NCBI RefSeq assembly: GCF_000621725.1 | Contig: NZ_JHXM01000011.1 | Span: 62,001-126,000 of the forward strand | DNA length: 64,000 bases | Direction: 5' to 3' | Source of the DNA: Xylanibacter brevis ATCC 19188 | GTDB taxonomy: Bacteria; Bacteroidota; Bacteroidia; Bacteroidales; Bacteroidaceae | In this document: positions 45,368 through 55,889 of the stretch, piece after piece | Layout: every line of letters starts with the position of its first letter | How positions within the stretch are numbered: the first letter of the stretch is position 1 | Made by a program: the position numbers and the translations under genes | The notes under the pieces: generated by a model | The model's input: only the letters and a program-made list of their open reading frames with translations | What the model was told of the DNA's origin: nothing | Databases searched by the model: none

Positions 45368-46940
45368 AAAGTTTTATATTACGTTACTAGCCGTTTTAGG
45401 CTTTAGCATCGAAACAATAGCACAAGGCGAGGTTCAACCACAAAACGCACCTCGACTGGTGGTCAACATCACTATTGACCAACTACGCAATGATTATCTT
45501 GAAGCATTCATTCCCCTGTATTCTGAAAAAGGATTCAAACTGATGCTAAACAAAGGAAGAGTATACACTCAAGCATCATACCCTTTTGCACCAATAGACA
45601 TTGCATCAGCCATTGCGTCACTAATGACGGGAACCACACCTTATTATAATAATATAACAGGTACAGACTGGATGAGCAGAAAAACCCTACGTCCAGTAAA
45701 CTGTGTGGAAGACACAAAACAAGAAGGCTTTCTGACAAGGAAAAAGGCTTCGCCCGCAAAACTAAACACATCTACAATTACTGACGAACTAAAAGTTGGA
45801 ACTGCAGGAAAATCTGTGATATATGCTATCGCCCCATCTTGCGAAGCTGCCATTCTGGCAGGAGGACATGCTGCAAATGGAGCAGTATGGTTAGATGAGA
45901 AAAATGGATTTTGGTGCTCGTCTAGCTATTATTACAACTCCCTTCCTTCATGGATTCAAAATTTCAACAGTCTGCATGCACCTGGAAAACTATCACAGAA
46001 CATCACATGGGAGCCAATCAATGAATTAGTTGGTAATTTCAGCTATTTCATGAGCTCTAGCATACAGAAGCCCTTCAAACACACAATTAAGGGTGATCAT
46101 CAATACGCAGACTATCAAACTAGCGCACTTATCAACGAAGACATCTCAAATCTGGCTATGCAATGTATGCTTAGCACAGGAATGGGTAAAGATAAGGTAA
46201 CAGACATGCTATGCCTCACATATTATGCTGGAACCTACAAACATCAATCCGTAACAAAATGTCAGATTGAGCTACAAGACACCTATGTACGCCTTGACTA
46301 TGAACTGGGACGTCTGATCGAATTTATTGAAGAGCGCATTGGAAAAGAAAATGTTTTATTTGTACTAACAAGTACTGGCTATAATAAAGAAGACGACGCA
46401 GACTACGAAACATATAGAATTCCTTCTGGAACATTCTACATGAACAGGACGTCTAATCTTTTAAACATGTACTTAGGAGGAGTATGGGGACAAGGTAATT
46501 ATGTAGAAGCAACATTCAGTAACCATATATACTTAAACCACAACCTCTTAGAAACAAAGAAAATAAGCATTAATGAAGCAGCTTCAAAAGCTCAGGAAAT
46601 ACTGGCTATGATGTCAGGGGTGCGAAATGTTTATACTTCCTTTCAACTTATAACAAGTAAAAATGAAAACATAGAGAAAACGAGAAATGCTTTCTCTGCA
46701 GATCACGGAGGCGATTTAGTCATTGACGTTGCTCCAGGATGGCGTGTAATGAACGAAGATACTCAAAAAAGCGAGCAGTATAGATCGTCATATATACAAT
46801 TCCCCATTCTTTTCTACGGAACAGGCGTCCATGCAGAACGCATCAACAAGCCAGTAAGTATTACTCAACTAGCTCCTGCAATAGCACGCAGCATTCGTAT
46901 CAGAGCGCCAAATGCATGCTCTTCAGAACCATTATACTAA
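45357..46940 (+). CDS. Alkaline-phosphatase-superfamily protein lacking catalytic residues
   Basis: 527 residues with a signal peptide ending near ETIAQG. The fold pattern follows PafA-type phosphatases: VNITIDQLRNDYL (metal Asp kept), LMTGTTPYYNNITGTDW, AAILAGGHAANGAVW, QDTYVRLDYELGRLI and FSADHGGDLVIDVAPGW. The nucleophile Thr, the Asn of GNDW, the Lys/Arg pair, the Asp-His pairs of both metal sites and the final His are all replaced (for example TSTGYN where TADHG is expected). It is probably a binding or scaffold pseudoenzyme in the periplasm, coupled to the DUF4105 gene by an 11-bp overlap. Confidence 0.75.
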   Translation: MTNRKFYITLLAVLGFSIETIAQGEVQPQNAPRLVVNITIDQLRNDYLEAFIPLYSEKGFKLMLNKGRVYTQASYPFAPIDIASAIASLMTGTTPYYNNITGTDWMSRKTLRPVNCVEDTKQEGFLTRKKASPAKLNTSTITDELKVGTAGKSVIYAIAPSCEAAILAGGHAANGAVWLDEKNGFWCSSSYYYNSLPSWIQNFNSLHAPGKLSQNITWEPINELVGNFSYFMSSSIQKPFKHTIKGDHQYADYQTSALINEDISNLAMQCMLSTGMGKDKVTDMLCLTYYAGTYKHQSVTKCQIELQDTYVRLDYELGRLIEFIEERIGKENVLFVLTSTGYNKEDDADYETYRIPSGTFYMNRTSNLLNMYLGGVWGQGNYVEATFSNHIYLNHNLLETKKISINEAASKAQEILAMMSGVRNVYTSFQLITSKNENIEKTRNAFSADHGGDLVIDVAPGWRVMNEDTQKSEQYRSSYIQFPILFYGTGVHAERINKPVSITQLAPAIARSIRIRAPNACSSEPLY

Positions 46941-46980
46941 AGAAAGTATTACTCCCAAAATCGCAAATAATAGTCTTTTC

Positions 46981-47012
46981 TTGCAGATTTAGCAAAAAAA
47001 TGACTACCTTTG
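46981..47012 (+). promoter_or_regulatory. Promoter of secA
   Basis: TTG (46981-46983) and TACCTTTG (47005-47012) lie 21 bp apart, a good -33/-7 pair 43 nt before the secA ATG. Confidence 0.7.
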
Positions 47013-47055
47013 CATGCAATTTACTGTAAAAGAATAAAATAATATATCATAAACG

Positions 47056-50000
47056 ATGAATTTTAATAAAATTTTGAGGGCTTTGTTTGGTGACAAGTCT
47101 TCACGAGACATGAAACTCATCCAGCCATTCGTAGAAAAGGTATTGGCTGTATCACCCCAAGTAGAAACATTAGATAACGATGCCTTGCGTGCAAGAACGC
47201 AAGAAATCAGAAAATATGTTCAAGCTGCCGCTACAAAGCAAAAAGAGGAAATTGAACAACTAAAGGGCACAATTGAAGGAACGCCTATTGATGAGCGTGC
47301 CGACATTTTTGCTCACATTGACAAACTTGAAAAAGAAGCACTTGAGGAATACGAAAAGGCACTCAACGAAGTAATGCCTGAAGTTTACGCTATTGTCAAG
47401 GAGACAGCACGTAGATTTGCACAAAACGAAGATACAATTGTAACTGCCAATGATTTTGACCGCGAACTAGCAGGAGATCCTCGCAAGGACTTCATTACAA
47501 TCGACGGCGATAAAGCTATTTACCACAACCACTGGACTGCAGGAGGCAATGACCTTAAATGGGAAATGGTACACTACAACGTACAGTTGTTTGGTGGTGT
47601 TGTCCTTCATCAGGGTAAGATTGCAGAGATGGCCACAGGTGAAGGTAAAACATTGGTTGCGACCCTCCCTGTATTCCTAAACGCATTGACAGGAAATGGT
47701 GTTCATGTAGTAACGGTCAACGACTATCTTGCTAAACGTGACTCTGAATGGATGGGACCTCTATATATGTTCCACGGACTAAGTGTAGATTGTATTGACA
47801 AGCACCAACCTAACTCACCCGAACGTCGTAAAGCCTACCAAGCTGACATCACGTTTGGTACAAACAACGAGTTTGGCTTCGACTATTTGCGTGATAACAT
47901 GGCCATTTCTCCTGCTGACCTTGTTCAGAGAGCCCATAACTATGCCATTGTCGACGAGGTTGACTCTGTATTGATTGACGATGCACGAACACCTCTTATC
48001 ATTAGTGGCCCTGTACCCAAAGGCGACGTACAGATGTTTGAAGAATACCAGCCACTGGTTGAAAAGCTGGTTGGAGTTCAGCGTCAATTGGCCACACAGT
48101 ATCTTGCAGACGCAAAACAAAAGATTTCAGAGGGACAAAGGACTAACAATAAAGAGTTGACCGACGAGGGATTCCTGTCTCTATACCGTTCACACAAATC
48201 ACTTCCAAAGAACAAGCCACTTATTAAGTACCTCTCAGAAGAAGGTATCAAAGCTGGTATGCTCAAGACGGAAGAAATATACATGGAGAACAACAACCGC
48301 AAGATGCCAGAAGCTGTAGAACCGCTATACTTTGTGGTTGATGAGAAACTGAATTCGTGTGACCTCACCGATAAAGGTACTGCATGGCTAGCTGCGCAAG
48401 TTAACGATAAGGACCTGTTTGTACTCCCTGACATCGCATCACAACTCTCTGAGTTAGAATCAGAAAAAGGACTAACAGACGAGGAACGCTTAAACAAGAA
48501 AGACGAGCTTCTAAACCATTATGCAGTTCAAAGCGAACGTGTACACACACTACAACAGCTTTTGAAGGCATATACCATGTTCAACAAGGATGACGAATAT
48601 GTGGTAATCGATGGTGAGGTAAAGATCGTTGATGAGCAGACTGGACGTATTATGGAAGGTCGTCGTTGGAGTGACGGTCTTCACCAGGCTGTAGAAGCTA
48701 AAGAACACGTAAAAGTAGAAGCAGCTACACAAACATTTGCTACTATCACCCTTCAGAATTATTTCCGCATGTACCACAAACTTGCTGGTATGACAGGTAC
48801 TGCATCAACTGAAGCAGGTGAATTCTGGGACATTTACAAACTTGATGTTGTAGAGATTCCGACCAACAAACCCGTCGCAAGAAACGACATGGACGATCGT
48901 GTGTACAAGACTGCAAGAGAAAAATACCGTGCCGTTATTGAGGAGGTAGTCAAAATGCGTAAGGCAGGGCGTCCAACATTGATTGGTACCACCTCTGTGG
49001 AAATATCTGAGCTGCTTTCACGCATGTTGGATATGTACACTGATCCAGAAACTGGAAAACGCGAAGGAATCCCCCATCAGGTATTGAATGCTAAACTTCA
49101 TCAAAAAGAAGCAGACATCGTAGCATTGGCTGGTCAGCAAGATAGCAACGGACAAGGCGCCGTAACTATCGCAACCAACATGGCGGGTCGTGGTACCGAT
49201 ATCAAGCTTTCACCCGAAGTAAAAGCTGCAGGCGGCTTGGCAATCATCGGTACAGAACGCCACGAGAGTCGTCGTGTAGACCGTCAGTTGCGAGGCCGTG
49301 CTGGTCGACAGGGAGACCCAGGCTCTTCAGTATTCTATGTTTCTTTGGAAGACAAACTGATGCGTTTGTTCGCTAGTGAACGTATTGCCGCGGTCATGGA
49401 CCGTCTGGGATTCAAAGAAGGAGAAATGATTGAAAGCCCCATGATATCCAAGAGTATTGAGCGTGCTCAAAAGAAAGTGGAAGAAAATAACTTCGGCATT
49501 CGTAAGCGCTTGTTGGAATATGACGATGTAATGAATAAGCAGCGAACAGTTGTATATGAAAAGCGTCGTCACGCATTGATGGGTGAGCGAATTGGTATGG
49601 ACATTTCCAATACCATTTGGGATCGTGTTGTGTACATCCTTGAGAATAATGATTACGAAGGTTGCAAAGAAGAATTCCTGCATCTTTTTGCGATGGAAGT
49701 TCCTTTCTCAGAGCAGCAGTTCAATGATAGAAAACTGGATGATCTTGCAGAAGAATCATTCCAAGCCGCTCTTGCAAATTTCAATCGTAAAACCGAAAGA
49801 ATTATTGAGGTTGCAACACCTATCATCAAGCAGGTATATGAGAATCAAGGACATATGTATGAGCGCATCATGGTGCCCATTACTGATGGCCGAAGAATGT
49901 ACAACATTGCCTGCAACTTGAAAGAGGCTTATGAGACAGAATGTAAATCTATTGTAAAGGAGTTTGAGAAGCAGATGCTATTGCATATTATTGATGATGC

Positions 50001-50430
50001 ATGGAAAGAAAATCTGCGCGAACTTGACGAGCTCCGTCATTCTGTACAGAATGCCAGCTACGAGCAGAAAGATCCTTTACTTATCTTTAAATTGGAGAGT
50101 GTAAAACTGTTCGACGCAATGGTTAACAATATGAATAACCGGACAGTTTCAATCCTCACTCGTGCAGCCATTCCAGAAATGCAGCAAAGCGAGGTAAAGG
50201 AGGCTGCTCCTGAAGAGCACACCAACCGTCAGCAGTATACAGAGAATAAGCAAAGCCTGCCAGAAGAGCAAATGACCGATGCTAGTCAGACTCGTGCGGC
50301 TCAGTCTGACACACGCGCTCAACATCCCAACAATCCAATTGTAAAGGACAAATTGCCTGGTAGAAATGACCTCTGTCCCTGTGGAAGCGGCAAAAAGTTT
50401 AAAAACTGCCACGGAAAGGGTCTCGTATGA
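47056..50430 (+). CDS. secA: Preprotein translocase ATPase SecA
   Basis: Drives protein export through SecYEG. 1,124 residues, about 220 more than E. coli SecA, with the added length in an N-terminal-half insertion typical of Bacteroidetes (around residues 330-500). Motifs: Walker A MATGEGKT (~194), [16 protein letters not shown], the motif near [27 protein letters not shown] and the C-terminal zinc-binding [14 protein letters not shown]. It overlaps the next gene by 4 bp. Confidence 0.97.
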   Translation: MNFNKILRALFGDKSSRDMKLIQPFVEKVLAVSPQVETLDNDALRARTQEIRKYVQAAATKQKEEIEQLKGTIEGTPIDERADIFAHIDKLEKEALEEYEKALNEVMPEVYAIVKETARRFAQNEDTIVTANDFDRELAGDPRKDFITIDGDKAIYHNHWTAGGNDLKWEMVHYNVQLFGGVVLHQGKIAEMATGEGKTLVATLPVFLNALTGNGVHVVTVNDYLAKRDSEWMGPLYMFHGLSVDCIDKHQPNSPERRKAYQADITFGTNNEFGFDYLRDNMAISPADLVQRAHNYAIVDEVDSVLIDDARTPLIISGPVPKGDVQMFEEYQPLVEKLVGVQRQLATQYLADAKQKISEGQRTNNKELTDEGFLSLYRSHKSLPKNKPLIKYLSEEGIKAGMLKTEEIYMENNNRKMPEAVEPLYFVVDEKLNSCDLTDKGTAWLAAQVNDKDLFVLPDIASQLSELESEKGLTDEERLNKKDELLNHYAVQSERVHTLQQLLKAYTMFNKDDEYVVIDGEVKIVDEQTGRIMEGRRWSDGLHQAVEAKEHVKVEAATQTFATITLQNYFRMYHKLAGMTGTASTEAGEFWDIYKLDVVEIPTNKPVARNDMDDRVYKTAREKYRAVIEEVVKMRKAGRPTLIGTTSVEISELLSRMLDMYTDPETGKREGIPHQVLNAKLHQKEADIVALAGQQDSNGQGAVTIATNMAGRGTDIKLSPEVKAAGGLAIIGTERHESRRVDRQLRGRAGRQGDPGSSVFYVSLEDKLMRLFASERIAAVMDRLGFKEGEMIESPMISKSIERAQKKVEENNFGIRKRLLEYDDVMNKQRTVVYEKRRHALMGERIGMDISNTIWDRVVYILENNDYEGCKEEFLHLFAMEVPFSEQQFNDRKLDDLAEESFQAALANFNRKTERIIEVATPIIKQVYENQGHMYERIMVPITDGRRMYNIACNLKEAYETECKSIVKEFEKQMLLHIIDDAWKENLRELDELRHSVQNASYEQKDPLLIFKLESVKLFDAMVNNMNNRTVSILTRAAIPEMQQSEVKEAAPEEHTNRQQYTENKQSLPEEQMTDASQTRAAQSDTRAQHPNNPIVKDKLPGRNDLCPCGSGKKFKNCHGKGLV

Positions 50431-51131
50431 TAAACATTTCAAACATTAAGAAACAGTTTGGAAAAACAATAGCCAGCGATATCCCGTCGTTCTTTGTGAA
50501 CGACGGAGATATCCTTGGTTTAGTAGGAAATAACGGTGCCGGAAAAACCACTCTTTTCCGCATGATGCTAGACCTTCTAAGACCTGATGAAGGTACTATC
50601 ACGATAGACGACATCAATCCCTCTATCTCTGAAGAATGGAAGACTAGAACAGGCGCATATATAGATGATAGTTTTCTAATTGACTACCTTACTCCAGACG
50701 AGTACTTTGCATTCTTGGGGAAAATTTGTAATATCACTAGCGAAGAACTTTCGACACGACTCCAGCAATTTGAAACGTTTGCCAATGAAGAAATCTTCGG
50801 GCAAAACAAACTGATTCGCAATCTATCTGCTGGCAACAAGCAAAAGGTTGGCATCATTGCAGCCTTAATGAGAAATCCAAGCCTAGTTATTCTCGATGAG
50901 CCATTCAACTTTCTAGATCCAACCTCACAAAGTTCACTGAAGCACCTTCTAACTGAATACCATAAAAAGTATAATGCTACGATATTAATAAGTAGCCATA
51001 ATCTACAACACACCACAGACATTTCAACGCGTATTGCATTGATGGAGAAAGGCTGCATTATTCGCGACCTTAACAATGACAATGAAGAGGCAAAACAGGA
51101 ACTTATCACCTATTTTGAACAACAAATGTAA
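50427..51131 (+). CDS. ABC transporter ATP-binding protein without a visible permease
   Basis: 234 residues. Walker [11 protein letters not shown] (~36), Q-loop, signature LSAGNKQK, Walker [14 protein letters not shown] and H-loop SSHNL. One of the ATPases of the ABC-2 type for small export systems, but no membrane partner gene lies within this window next to it. Its ATGA overlap with secA suggests it is translated from the secA transcript. Substrate unknown. Confidence 0.85.
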   Translation: MINISNIKKQFGKTIASDIPSFFVNDGDILGLVGNNGAGKTTLFRMMLDLLRPDEGTITIDDINPSISEEWKTRTGAYIDDSFLIDYLTPDEYFAFLGKICNITSEELSTRLQQFETFANEEIFGQNKLIRNLSAGNKQKVGIIAALMRNPSLVILDEPFNFLDPTSQSSLKHLLTEYHKKYNATILISSHNLQHTTDISTRIALMEKGCIIRDLNNDNEEAKQELITYFEQQM

Positions 51132-51193
51132 GCGCAAAGGAAGTTTTTTTTGAAAAAATACCTAAAAAATTTCTATATGTAACTGAAAAACAG

Positions 51194-51201
51194 TATCTTT
51201 G
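51194..51201 (+). promoter_or_regulatory. -7 promoter element of the HU gene
   Basis: TATCTTTG, 48 nt before the ATG at 51250, in the gap after the ABC ATPase gene. Confidence 0.6.
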
Positions 51202-51249
51202 CACTCCGAAATTAGAAATAACAATATAAATACGTAAATTAAGAGTAAT

Positions 51250-51528
51250 ATGACTAAGGCAGAAATGGTCAACAATATTGCCCAACAAACAGGAATCGGC
51301 AAGAAAGAAGTTGCGATTACAATAGAGGCTTTTATGGAAGAAATCCGCAATAGCCTTGCAAAACAGAAAGAAAATGTATACCTCCGTGGTTTTGGAAGTT
51401 TTATCGTAAAGCATCGCGCTCAGAAGACTGCCCGTAACATTTCAAAGAACACCACATTGGTTATTGAGGCTCACGATTTGCCCGCATTCAAGCCAGCTAA
51501 GAGCTTCATTGAGAAGATGACAAAATAA
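51250..51528 (+). CDS. HU-family DNA-binding protein
   Basis: 92 residues, the usual length of HU/IHF subunits. MTKAEMVNNIAQQTGIGKKEV opens with the helical dimerisation part; the DNA-binding arm segment RGFGSFIVKHRAQKTARN and the C-terminal PAFKPAKSFIE are typical. It bends and packs DNA. A 29-residue basic gene and rng lie downstream on the same strand. Confidence 0.95.
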   Translation: MTKAEMVNNIAQQTGIGKKEVAITIEAFMEEIRNSLAKQKENVYLRGFGSFIVKHRAQKTARNISKNTTLVIEAHDLPAFKPAKSFIEKMTK

Positions 51529-51573
51529 TAAGGAATTTCAAAACAAAATAATAAACATTAATTTTATTTAGTT

Positions 51574-51663
51574 ATGCCTAACGGAAAGAAAAAGAAGGGT
51601 CACAAGATGGCTACCCACAAGCGTAAGAAGAGACTGCGCAAGAACAGACATAAGAGCAAGTAA
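51574..51663 (+). CDS. Very small, highly basic, ribosomal-protein-like product (29 residues)
   Basis: ATG at 51574, TAA at 51661-51663, 45 bp after HU. The product begins MPNGKKKKGHKMATHK and continues with RKKRLRKNRHKSK; more than half the residues are Lys, Arg or His. This matches what I recall as a conserved Bacteroidetes protein with similarity to the COX24/mS38 (bS22-like) group of tiny ribosomal proteins. A structural role in the ribosome is likely but inferred. Neighbours (HU, rng, rlmD) fit RNA and ribosome biology. Confidence 0.75.
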   Translation: MPNGKKKKGHKMATHKRKKRLRKNRHKSK

Positions 51664-51781
51664 AAGAGAGCTTTTACGTCATGAAGGAAATGAGAGGAGT
51701 GTACCCATGGCATAAACACGTGCAGGGTGCACCCTTTCTGTTTTAAGACAACTAATTATTATAGAAAGATAAGTCAAAGAC

Positions 51782-53359
51782 ATGACAAGTGAAGTAATTA
51801 TCGATGTCCAACCAAAAGAAATTTCCATTGCTTTACTAGAAGATAAGCAATTGGTGGAATACCAGAACGAGCCTAGAGAAGTCTCGTTTGCAGTTGGCAA
51901 CATCTACATAGGAAAGGTTCGTAAATTGATGCCTGGCCTTAATGCATGTTTCGTAGATGTAGGATCTGAGAAGGATGCTTTTCTTCATTACCTTGACTTA
52001 GGCCTACAATTCAGTTCTTACGAAAAATACCTTAAACAGGTATCTAGTGATCGCAAAAAACTATTCCCCATCCAGAAGGCCACTCACCTACCCGACCTTC
52101 CAAAGGATGGAAGCATTCAGAACAGCCTGAAGGTTGGACAGGAAATACTTGTTCAGATTGTCAAAGAGCCCATCAACACTAAGGGGCCGCGTTTGACATG
52201 TGAATTAAGTTTTGCTGGACGTTATATGGTTTTAATACCTTTTGGCGACAAGGTTTCAGTTTCTAGCAAGATTAAACGTGGCGAAGAGCGTACACGTTTA
52301 AAACAACTTGTTCAGAGCATGGTACCTAAGAACTTTGGTGTTATTGTACGTACGGTTGCTGAGGGTAAAAAAGCAGCAGAACTTGATCAGGAATTAAAAG
52401 TACTGCTCAAGCGATGGGACGATACAATCACTAAAGTACAGAAAACAACCGAGCGCCCATTGATGGTGTTCGAAGAACAAACACGCGCTGTGGCTTTGCT
52501 ACGCGACCTTTTCAACCCAACTTATGATGGTATCTATGTGAATAATGCTGAAATTAAACAGCAGATTCACGATTATGTGTCACTCATTGCCCCAGAAAAA
52601 ACAAGTATCGTTAAGCTTTACGAGGGTAATGTACCCATTTTCGACAACTACAATGTCACCAAACAGATTAAGTCAGGATTTGGTCGCACAGTTAACTACA
52701 AGCGTGGTGCTTACCTGATTATTGAGCACACTGAGGCAATGCATGTTGTAGATGTCAACAGCGGCACACGTATTAAGAAAGAAAACGGTCAGGAAGCCAA
52801 TGCCTTAGAGACCAACCTAGGTGCAGCAGATGAACTAGCACGCCAGCTTCGTCTTAGAGACATGGGAGGAATCATCGTTGTAGATTTTATCGACATGAAC
52901 CTGGCTGAAGATCGCCAATTGCTCTATGAGCGTATGTGCGAAAACATGAAGAAAGACCGTGCACGTCACAACATTCTTCCACTCAGCAAGTTTGGTTTGA
53001 TGCAAATCACGCGCCAGCGTGTGCGTCCTGCAATGGATGTCGCAGTAGAAGAAAGCTGTCCCACATGTCATGGTACAGGTAAGATTAAAGCAAGCATTTT
53101 GTTCACAGATCAACTAGAAAGTAAGATTGATTGCCTAGTCAACAAAGTAGGTATAAAGAAATTCACACTTCATGTGCATCCCTATGTAGCTGCATTTATC
53201 AATCAAGGTGTTATCTCACTGAAACGCCGCTGGCAGATGAAATACGGCTTGGGAGTGCGTATTATTCCCAATCAGAAAATGTCATTCTTGCAATACGAAT
53301 TCTACGATGCCAATAAGCAGTTCATAGATATGCAAGAAGAAAATGAAGTCACCAAGTAA
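51782..53359 (+). CDS. rng: Ribonuclease E/G family protein
   Basis: 525 residues, the compact Rng type without the long RNase E scaffold. An S1 domain near the N-terminus (FAVGNIYIGKVRKLMPGLNACFVDVGSEKDAFLH), the RNase H-like part with MHVVDVNSGTRIKK, the DNase I-like catalytic part with IIVVDFIDMNL (acidic residues), and a CPTCHGTG zinc-link motif. It processes rRNA and mRNA. A 21-codon open frame (51681-51746) sits in its leader. rlmD follows after 5 bp. Confidence 0.94.
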   Translation: MTSEVIIDVQPKEISIALLEDKQLVEYQNEPREVSFAVGNIYIGKVRKLMPGLNACFVDVGSEKDAFLHYLDLGLQFSSYEKYLKQVSSDRKKLFPIQKATHLPDLPKDGSIQNSLKVGQEILVQIVKEPINTKGPRLTCELSFAGRYMVLIPFGDKVSVSSKIKRGEERTRLKQLVQSMVPKNFGVIVRTVAEGKKAAELDQELKVLLKRWDDTITKVQKTTERPLMVFEEQTRAVALLRDLFNPTYDGIYVNNAEIKQQIHDYVSLIAPEKTSIVKLYEGNVPIFDNYNVTKQIKSGFGRTVNYKRGAYLIIEHTEAMHVVDVNSGTRIKKENGQEANALETNLGAADELARQLRLRDMGGIIVVDFIDMNLAEDRQLLYERMCENMKKDRARHNILPLSKFGLMQITRQRVRPAMDVAVEESCPTCHGTGKIKASILFTDQLESKIDCLVNKVGIKKFTLHVHPYVAAFINQGVISLKRRWQMKYGLGVRIIPNQKMSFLQYEFYDANKQFIDMQEENEVTK

Positions 53360-53364
53360 CAATT

Positions 53365-54798
53365 ATGGCTAGAAACAAGAAACCATTACCCCTACTTGAG
53401 AACATTACTATCGAGGCCGTTGCAGCTGAAGGTAAATGCCTTTTCCACTGGAACGACCTGGTAGTTTTCGTACCTTTCTGCGTACCAGGTGATGTTTGCG
53501 ACATACAAATTAGAAGGAAGAAACATTCATTTGCTGAAGGCGAGGTGGTGCGATTTGTTGAAAAGAGTAAAGTTCGTGCGGTACCATTTTGTCAGCACTT
53601 TGGCGTTTGCGGTGGCTGCAAGTGGCAGAACCTGCCTTACGAAGAACAACTGAAGTTCAAGCAGCAACAAGTCTTCGACCAACTTCATCGCATCGGCAAA
53701 GTTGAACTCCCTGAATTCCGTCCTATTCTTGGAAGTGTCAAGATACAGGAATATCGCAACAAATTGGACTACGGATGCGCAAACAAGCGTTATCTTACAA
53801 AAGAAGAGATCTCCTCACTGCCTAAGGAGGAAAGCCAGAGTTTGAAAGACGTTCCTGCTATTGGTTTTCATATCACAGGAGCATTCGATAAGATTCTTCC
53901 AATAGAAAAATGCTGGCTGATGGACGATTTGCACAATCAAATTCGTAACGATATTCGTGATTATGCAGTAAGCCATAACATTTCATTCTTCGATTTGCGC
54001 GCACAAGTGGGATTACTGCGTGATATTATCATCCGCAATAGTGCCAGTGGTGAACTTATGGTCATCATCCAATTCCACTATGACGAAACAGGAGGTGAAC
54101 AAGAAGCGCACGATTTGCTTCAACATGTTGCAGACACATTCCCACAGATTACGTCCCTACTCTATTTGGACAACCAAAAGTGTAATGACACCATTGGTGA
54201 TCAAAACATCATAGTATTTAAAGGGACAGATCATATCTTTGAATTGATGGAAGACCTGAAGTTCAAGGTTGGTCCAAAATCATTCTATCAAACAAACACT
54301 GAGCAAGCCTACCACTTGTATAGTGTTGCTCGTGAGTTTGCAGGCCTAACCGGTGATGAGATGGTTTACGACCTTTATACTGGAACGGGTACAATTGCCA
54401 ACTTCGTAGCAAAGAAAGCCAAACACGTTATTGGTATTGAGTATGTGCCAGAAGCAATTGAGGATGCTAAGATTAATTCCGAGATCAACGGTATAACAAA
54501 CACCTTGTTTTATGCCGGCGACATGAAAGATATCCTGACGGACGATTTTATTGCAGAACACGGACGTCCTGATGTCATCATTACCGACCCACCTCGTGCT
54601 GGCATGCATCCGGATGTCATCAATACTATTCTACATGCTGCCCCCGATCGCATCGTATATGTTTCCTGCAATCCTGCCACTCAGGCGCGCGATTTGCAGA
54701 GCCTTGATGAACAATACAAAGTGGTTGAGGTTCAACCTGTGGACATGTTCCCCCACACACCTCACGTAGAGAATGTTGTATTATTAAAGAAAAGATAA
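53365..54798 (+). CDS. rlmD: 23S rRNA (uracil-5-)-methyltransferase, RlmD/RumA family
   Basis: 477 residues. An N-terminal TRAM domain, an Fe-S motif FCQHFGVCGGCKWQNLPY (~75-92), the AdoMet site YDLYTGTGTIANF (~335) and the catalytic C in YVSCNPATQARDL with IITDPPRAG. It methylates a uracil of 23S rRNA; the exact position cannot be told from sequence alone. It is coupled to rng upstream, and its stop shares one base with the start of the porin gene. Confidence 0.92.
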   Translation: MARNKKPLPLLENITIEAVAAEGKCLFHWNDLVVFVPFCVPGDVCDIQIRRKKHSFAEGEVVRFVEKSKVRAVPFCQHFGVCGGCKWQNLPYEEQLKFKQQQVFDQLHRIGKVELPEFRPILGSVKIQEYRNKLDYGCANKRYLTKEEISSLPKEESQSLKDVPAIGFHITGAFDKILPIEKCWLMDDLHNQIRNDIRDYAVSHNISFFDLRAQVGLLRDIIIRNSASGELMVIIQFHYDETGGEQEAHDLLQHVADTFPQITSLLYLDNQKCNDTIGDQNIIVFKGTDHIFELMEDLKFKVGPKSFYQTNTEQAYHLYSVAREFAGLTGDEMVYDLYTGTGTIANFVAKKAKHVIGIEYVPEAIEDAKINSEINGITNTLFYAGDMKDILTDDFIAEHGRPDVIITDPPRAGMHPDVINTILHAAPDRIVYVSCNPATQARDLQSLDEQYKVVEVQPVDMFPHTPHVENVVLLKKR

Positions 54799-55850
54799 TG
54801 AGGAAAGTATTTCTTGCTGCCCTGATGATGGGCGCAACACTGAGTACACAAGCTCAGAATGAATGGTTCAAGAACGTAAAGTTCAGCGGATACGGCATGG
54901 TTCAGTATCAAGCCAGCGACAAAGAAGGCTCCGAAAACAACGGCTTCAATCTGCGTTTGGTTCGTATGGCACTAGAAGGACGTGCACATCAGGACTTCTA
55001 TTGGAAAGTTCAGATGCAGATTAACGGTAACACATATGATCCAGACAAATCATCTACCGACATCCGCCTGGTGGATCTCTTTGGCGAATGGCAAAAGTAC
55101 GAGTTCTTCAAAGTGAAGGCTGGTCAGTTCAAGCGTCCTTTCACATTTGAAAACCCCATGCATCCTATCACACAAGGATTCATGAGCTATTCTCAGAACG
55201 TTTTAAAACTGGCAGGTTTCTCTGATCGCTGTGGTGGTAACGCTTCAAACGGTCGAGATCTTGGTGTACAGATTCAAGGTGACATGATGTGGCTCAATGA
55301 GCGTCCTCTGTTGCACTACCAGATTGGTGCTTTCAATGGTGAGGGTATCAATCAGAAAGACAAGGACAACAGAAAAGACATCATCGGTGGCGTATGGGTT
55401 ATGCCAGTTAAGGGCTTACGCATTGGCGCCTTTGGATGGACAGGAAGTCAGAATGTCACCAACAAGGAAGAAGTAAATGTGAGAATGCAAAAGAATCGCT
55501 ATGCTCTGTCTGGCGAATATGCGCAGGACGACTGGACTATCCGCTCTGAATATATTCACAGTCAGGGATGGAATCTTGCTCACACCAGCGACAAGGCCGA
55601 TGGTTACTACGCACTTTTCATTGCCCCAATAAAGAAGAATAAGTTGCACATTAAGGGCCGCTATGACCTTTATCGCGAGGCAAAGGAATGGGGACAGTCG
55701 AAGACCCAGTACGAGATTGGTGCCGACTATATGTTCACCAAGAATCTGCAGCTCAATGTAGAGTATGCTCGTGTAAACGACCGCACAAATAAAAACGCCG
55801 ACAAGCACAACTACAACATGGTTGATGTTGAGCTTGACTTCCGCTTCTAA
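54798..55850 (+). CDS. OprO/OprP-like porin
   Basis: 350 residues with a signal peptide (MRKVFLAALMMGATLSTQAQ) and a 16-stranded-porin-like pattern of alternating residues ending in VDVELDFRF, with a C-terminal phenylalanine. VRMALEGRAHQDFYWKVQM and VKAGQFKRPFTFEN match the phosphate-selective porin O/P family. Whether it passes phosphate is not shown; no phosphate genes are nearby. It starts on the last base of the rlmD stop (TAATG). Confidence 0.88.
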   Translation: MRKVFLAALMMGATLSTQAQNEWFKNVKFSGYGMVQYQASDKEGSENNGFNLRLVRMALEGRAHQDFYWKVQMQINGNTYDPDKSSTDIRLVDLFGEWQKYEFFKVKAGQFKRPFTFENPMHPITQGFMSYSQNVLKLAGFSDRCGGNASNGRDLGVQIQGDMMWLNERPLLHYQIGAFNGEGINQKDKDNRKDIIGGVWVMPVKGLRIGAFGWTGSQNVTNKEEVNVRMQKNRYALSGEYAQDDWTIRSEYIHSQGWNLAHTSDKADGYYALFIAPIKKNKLHIKGRYDLYREAKEWGQSKTQYEIGADYMFTKNLQLNVEYARVNDRTNKNADKHNYNMVDVELDFRF

Positions 55851-55889
55851 GAGTTAGTTCAAGCTAGTCGTCCCAATTCAAGCTAGCGT

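Noticed and set aside
49327..49683. 118-codon open frame antisense to secA
   Set aside because: It lies wholly inside the strongly supported secA gene, and its product is a low-complexity hydrophobic sequence with no motif.
55858..55886. Direct repeat TTCAAGCTAG twice in 29 bp before ansA
   Set aside because: Only two short copies in a 39-bp gap; no symmetry or promoter link, so likely chance.
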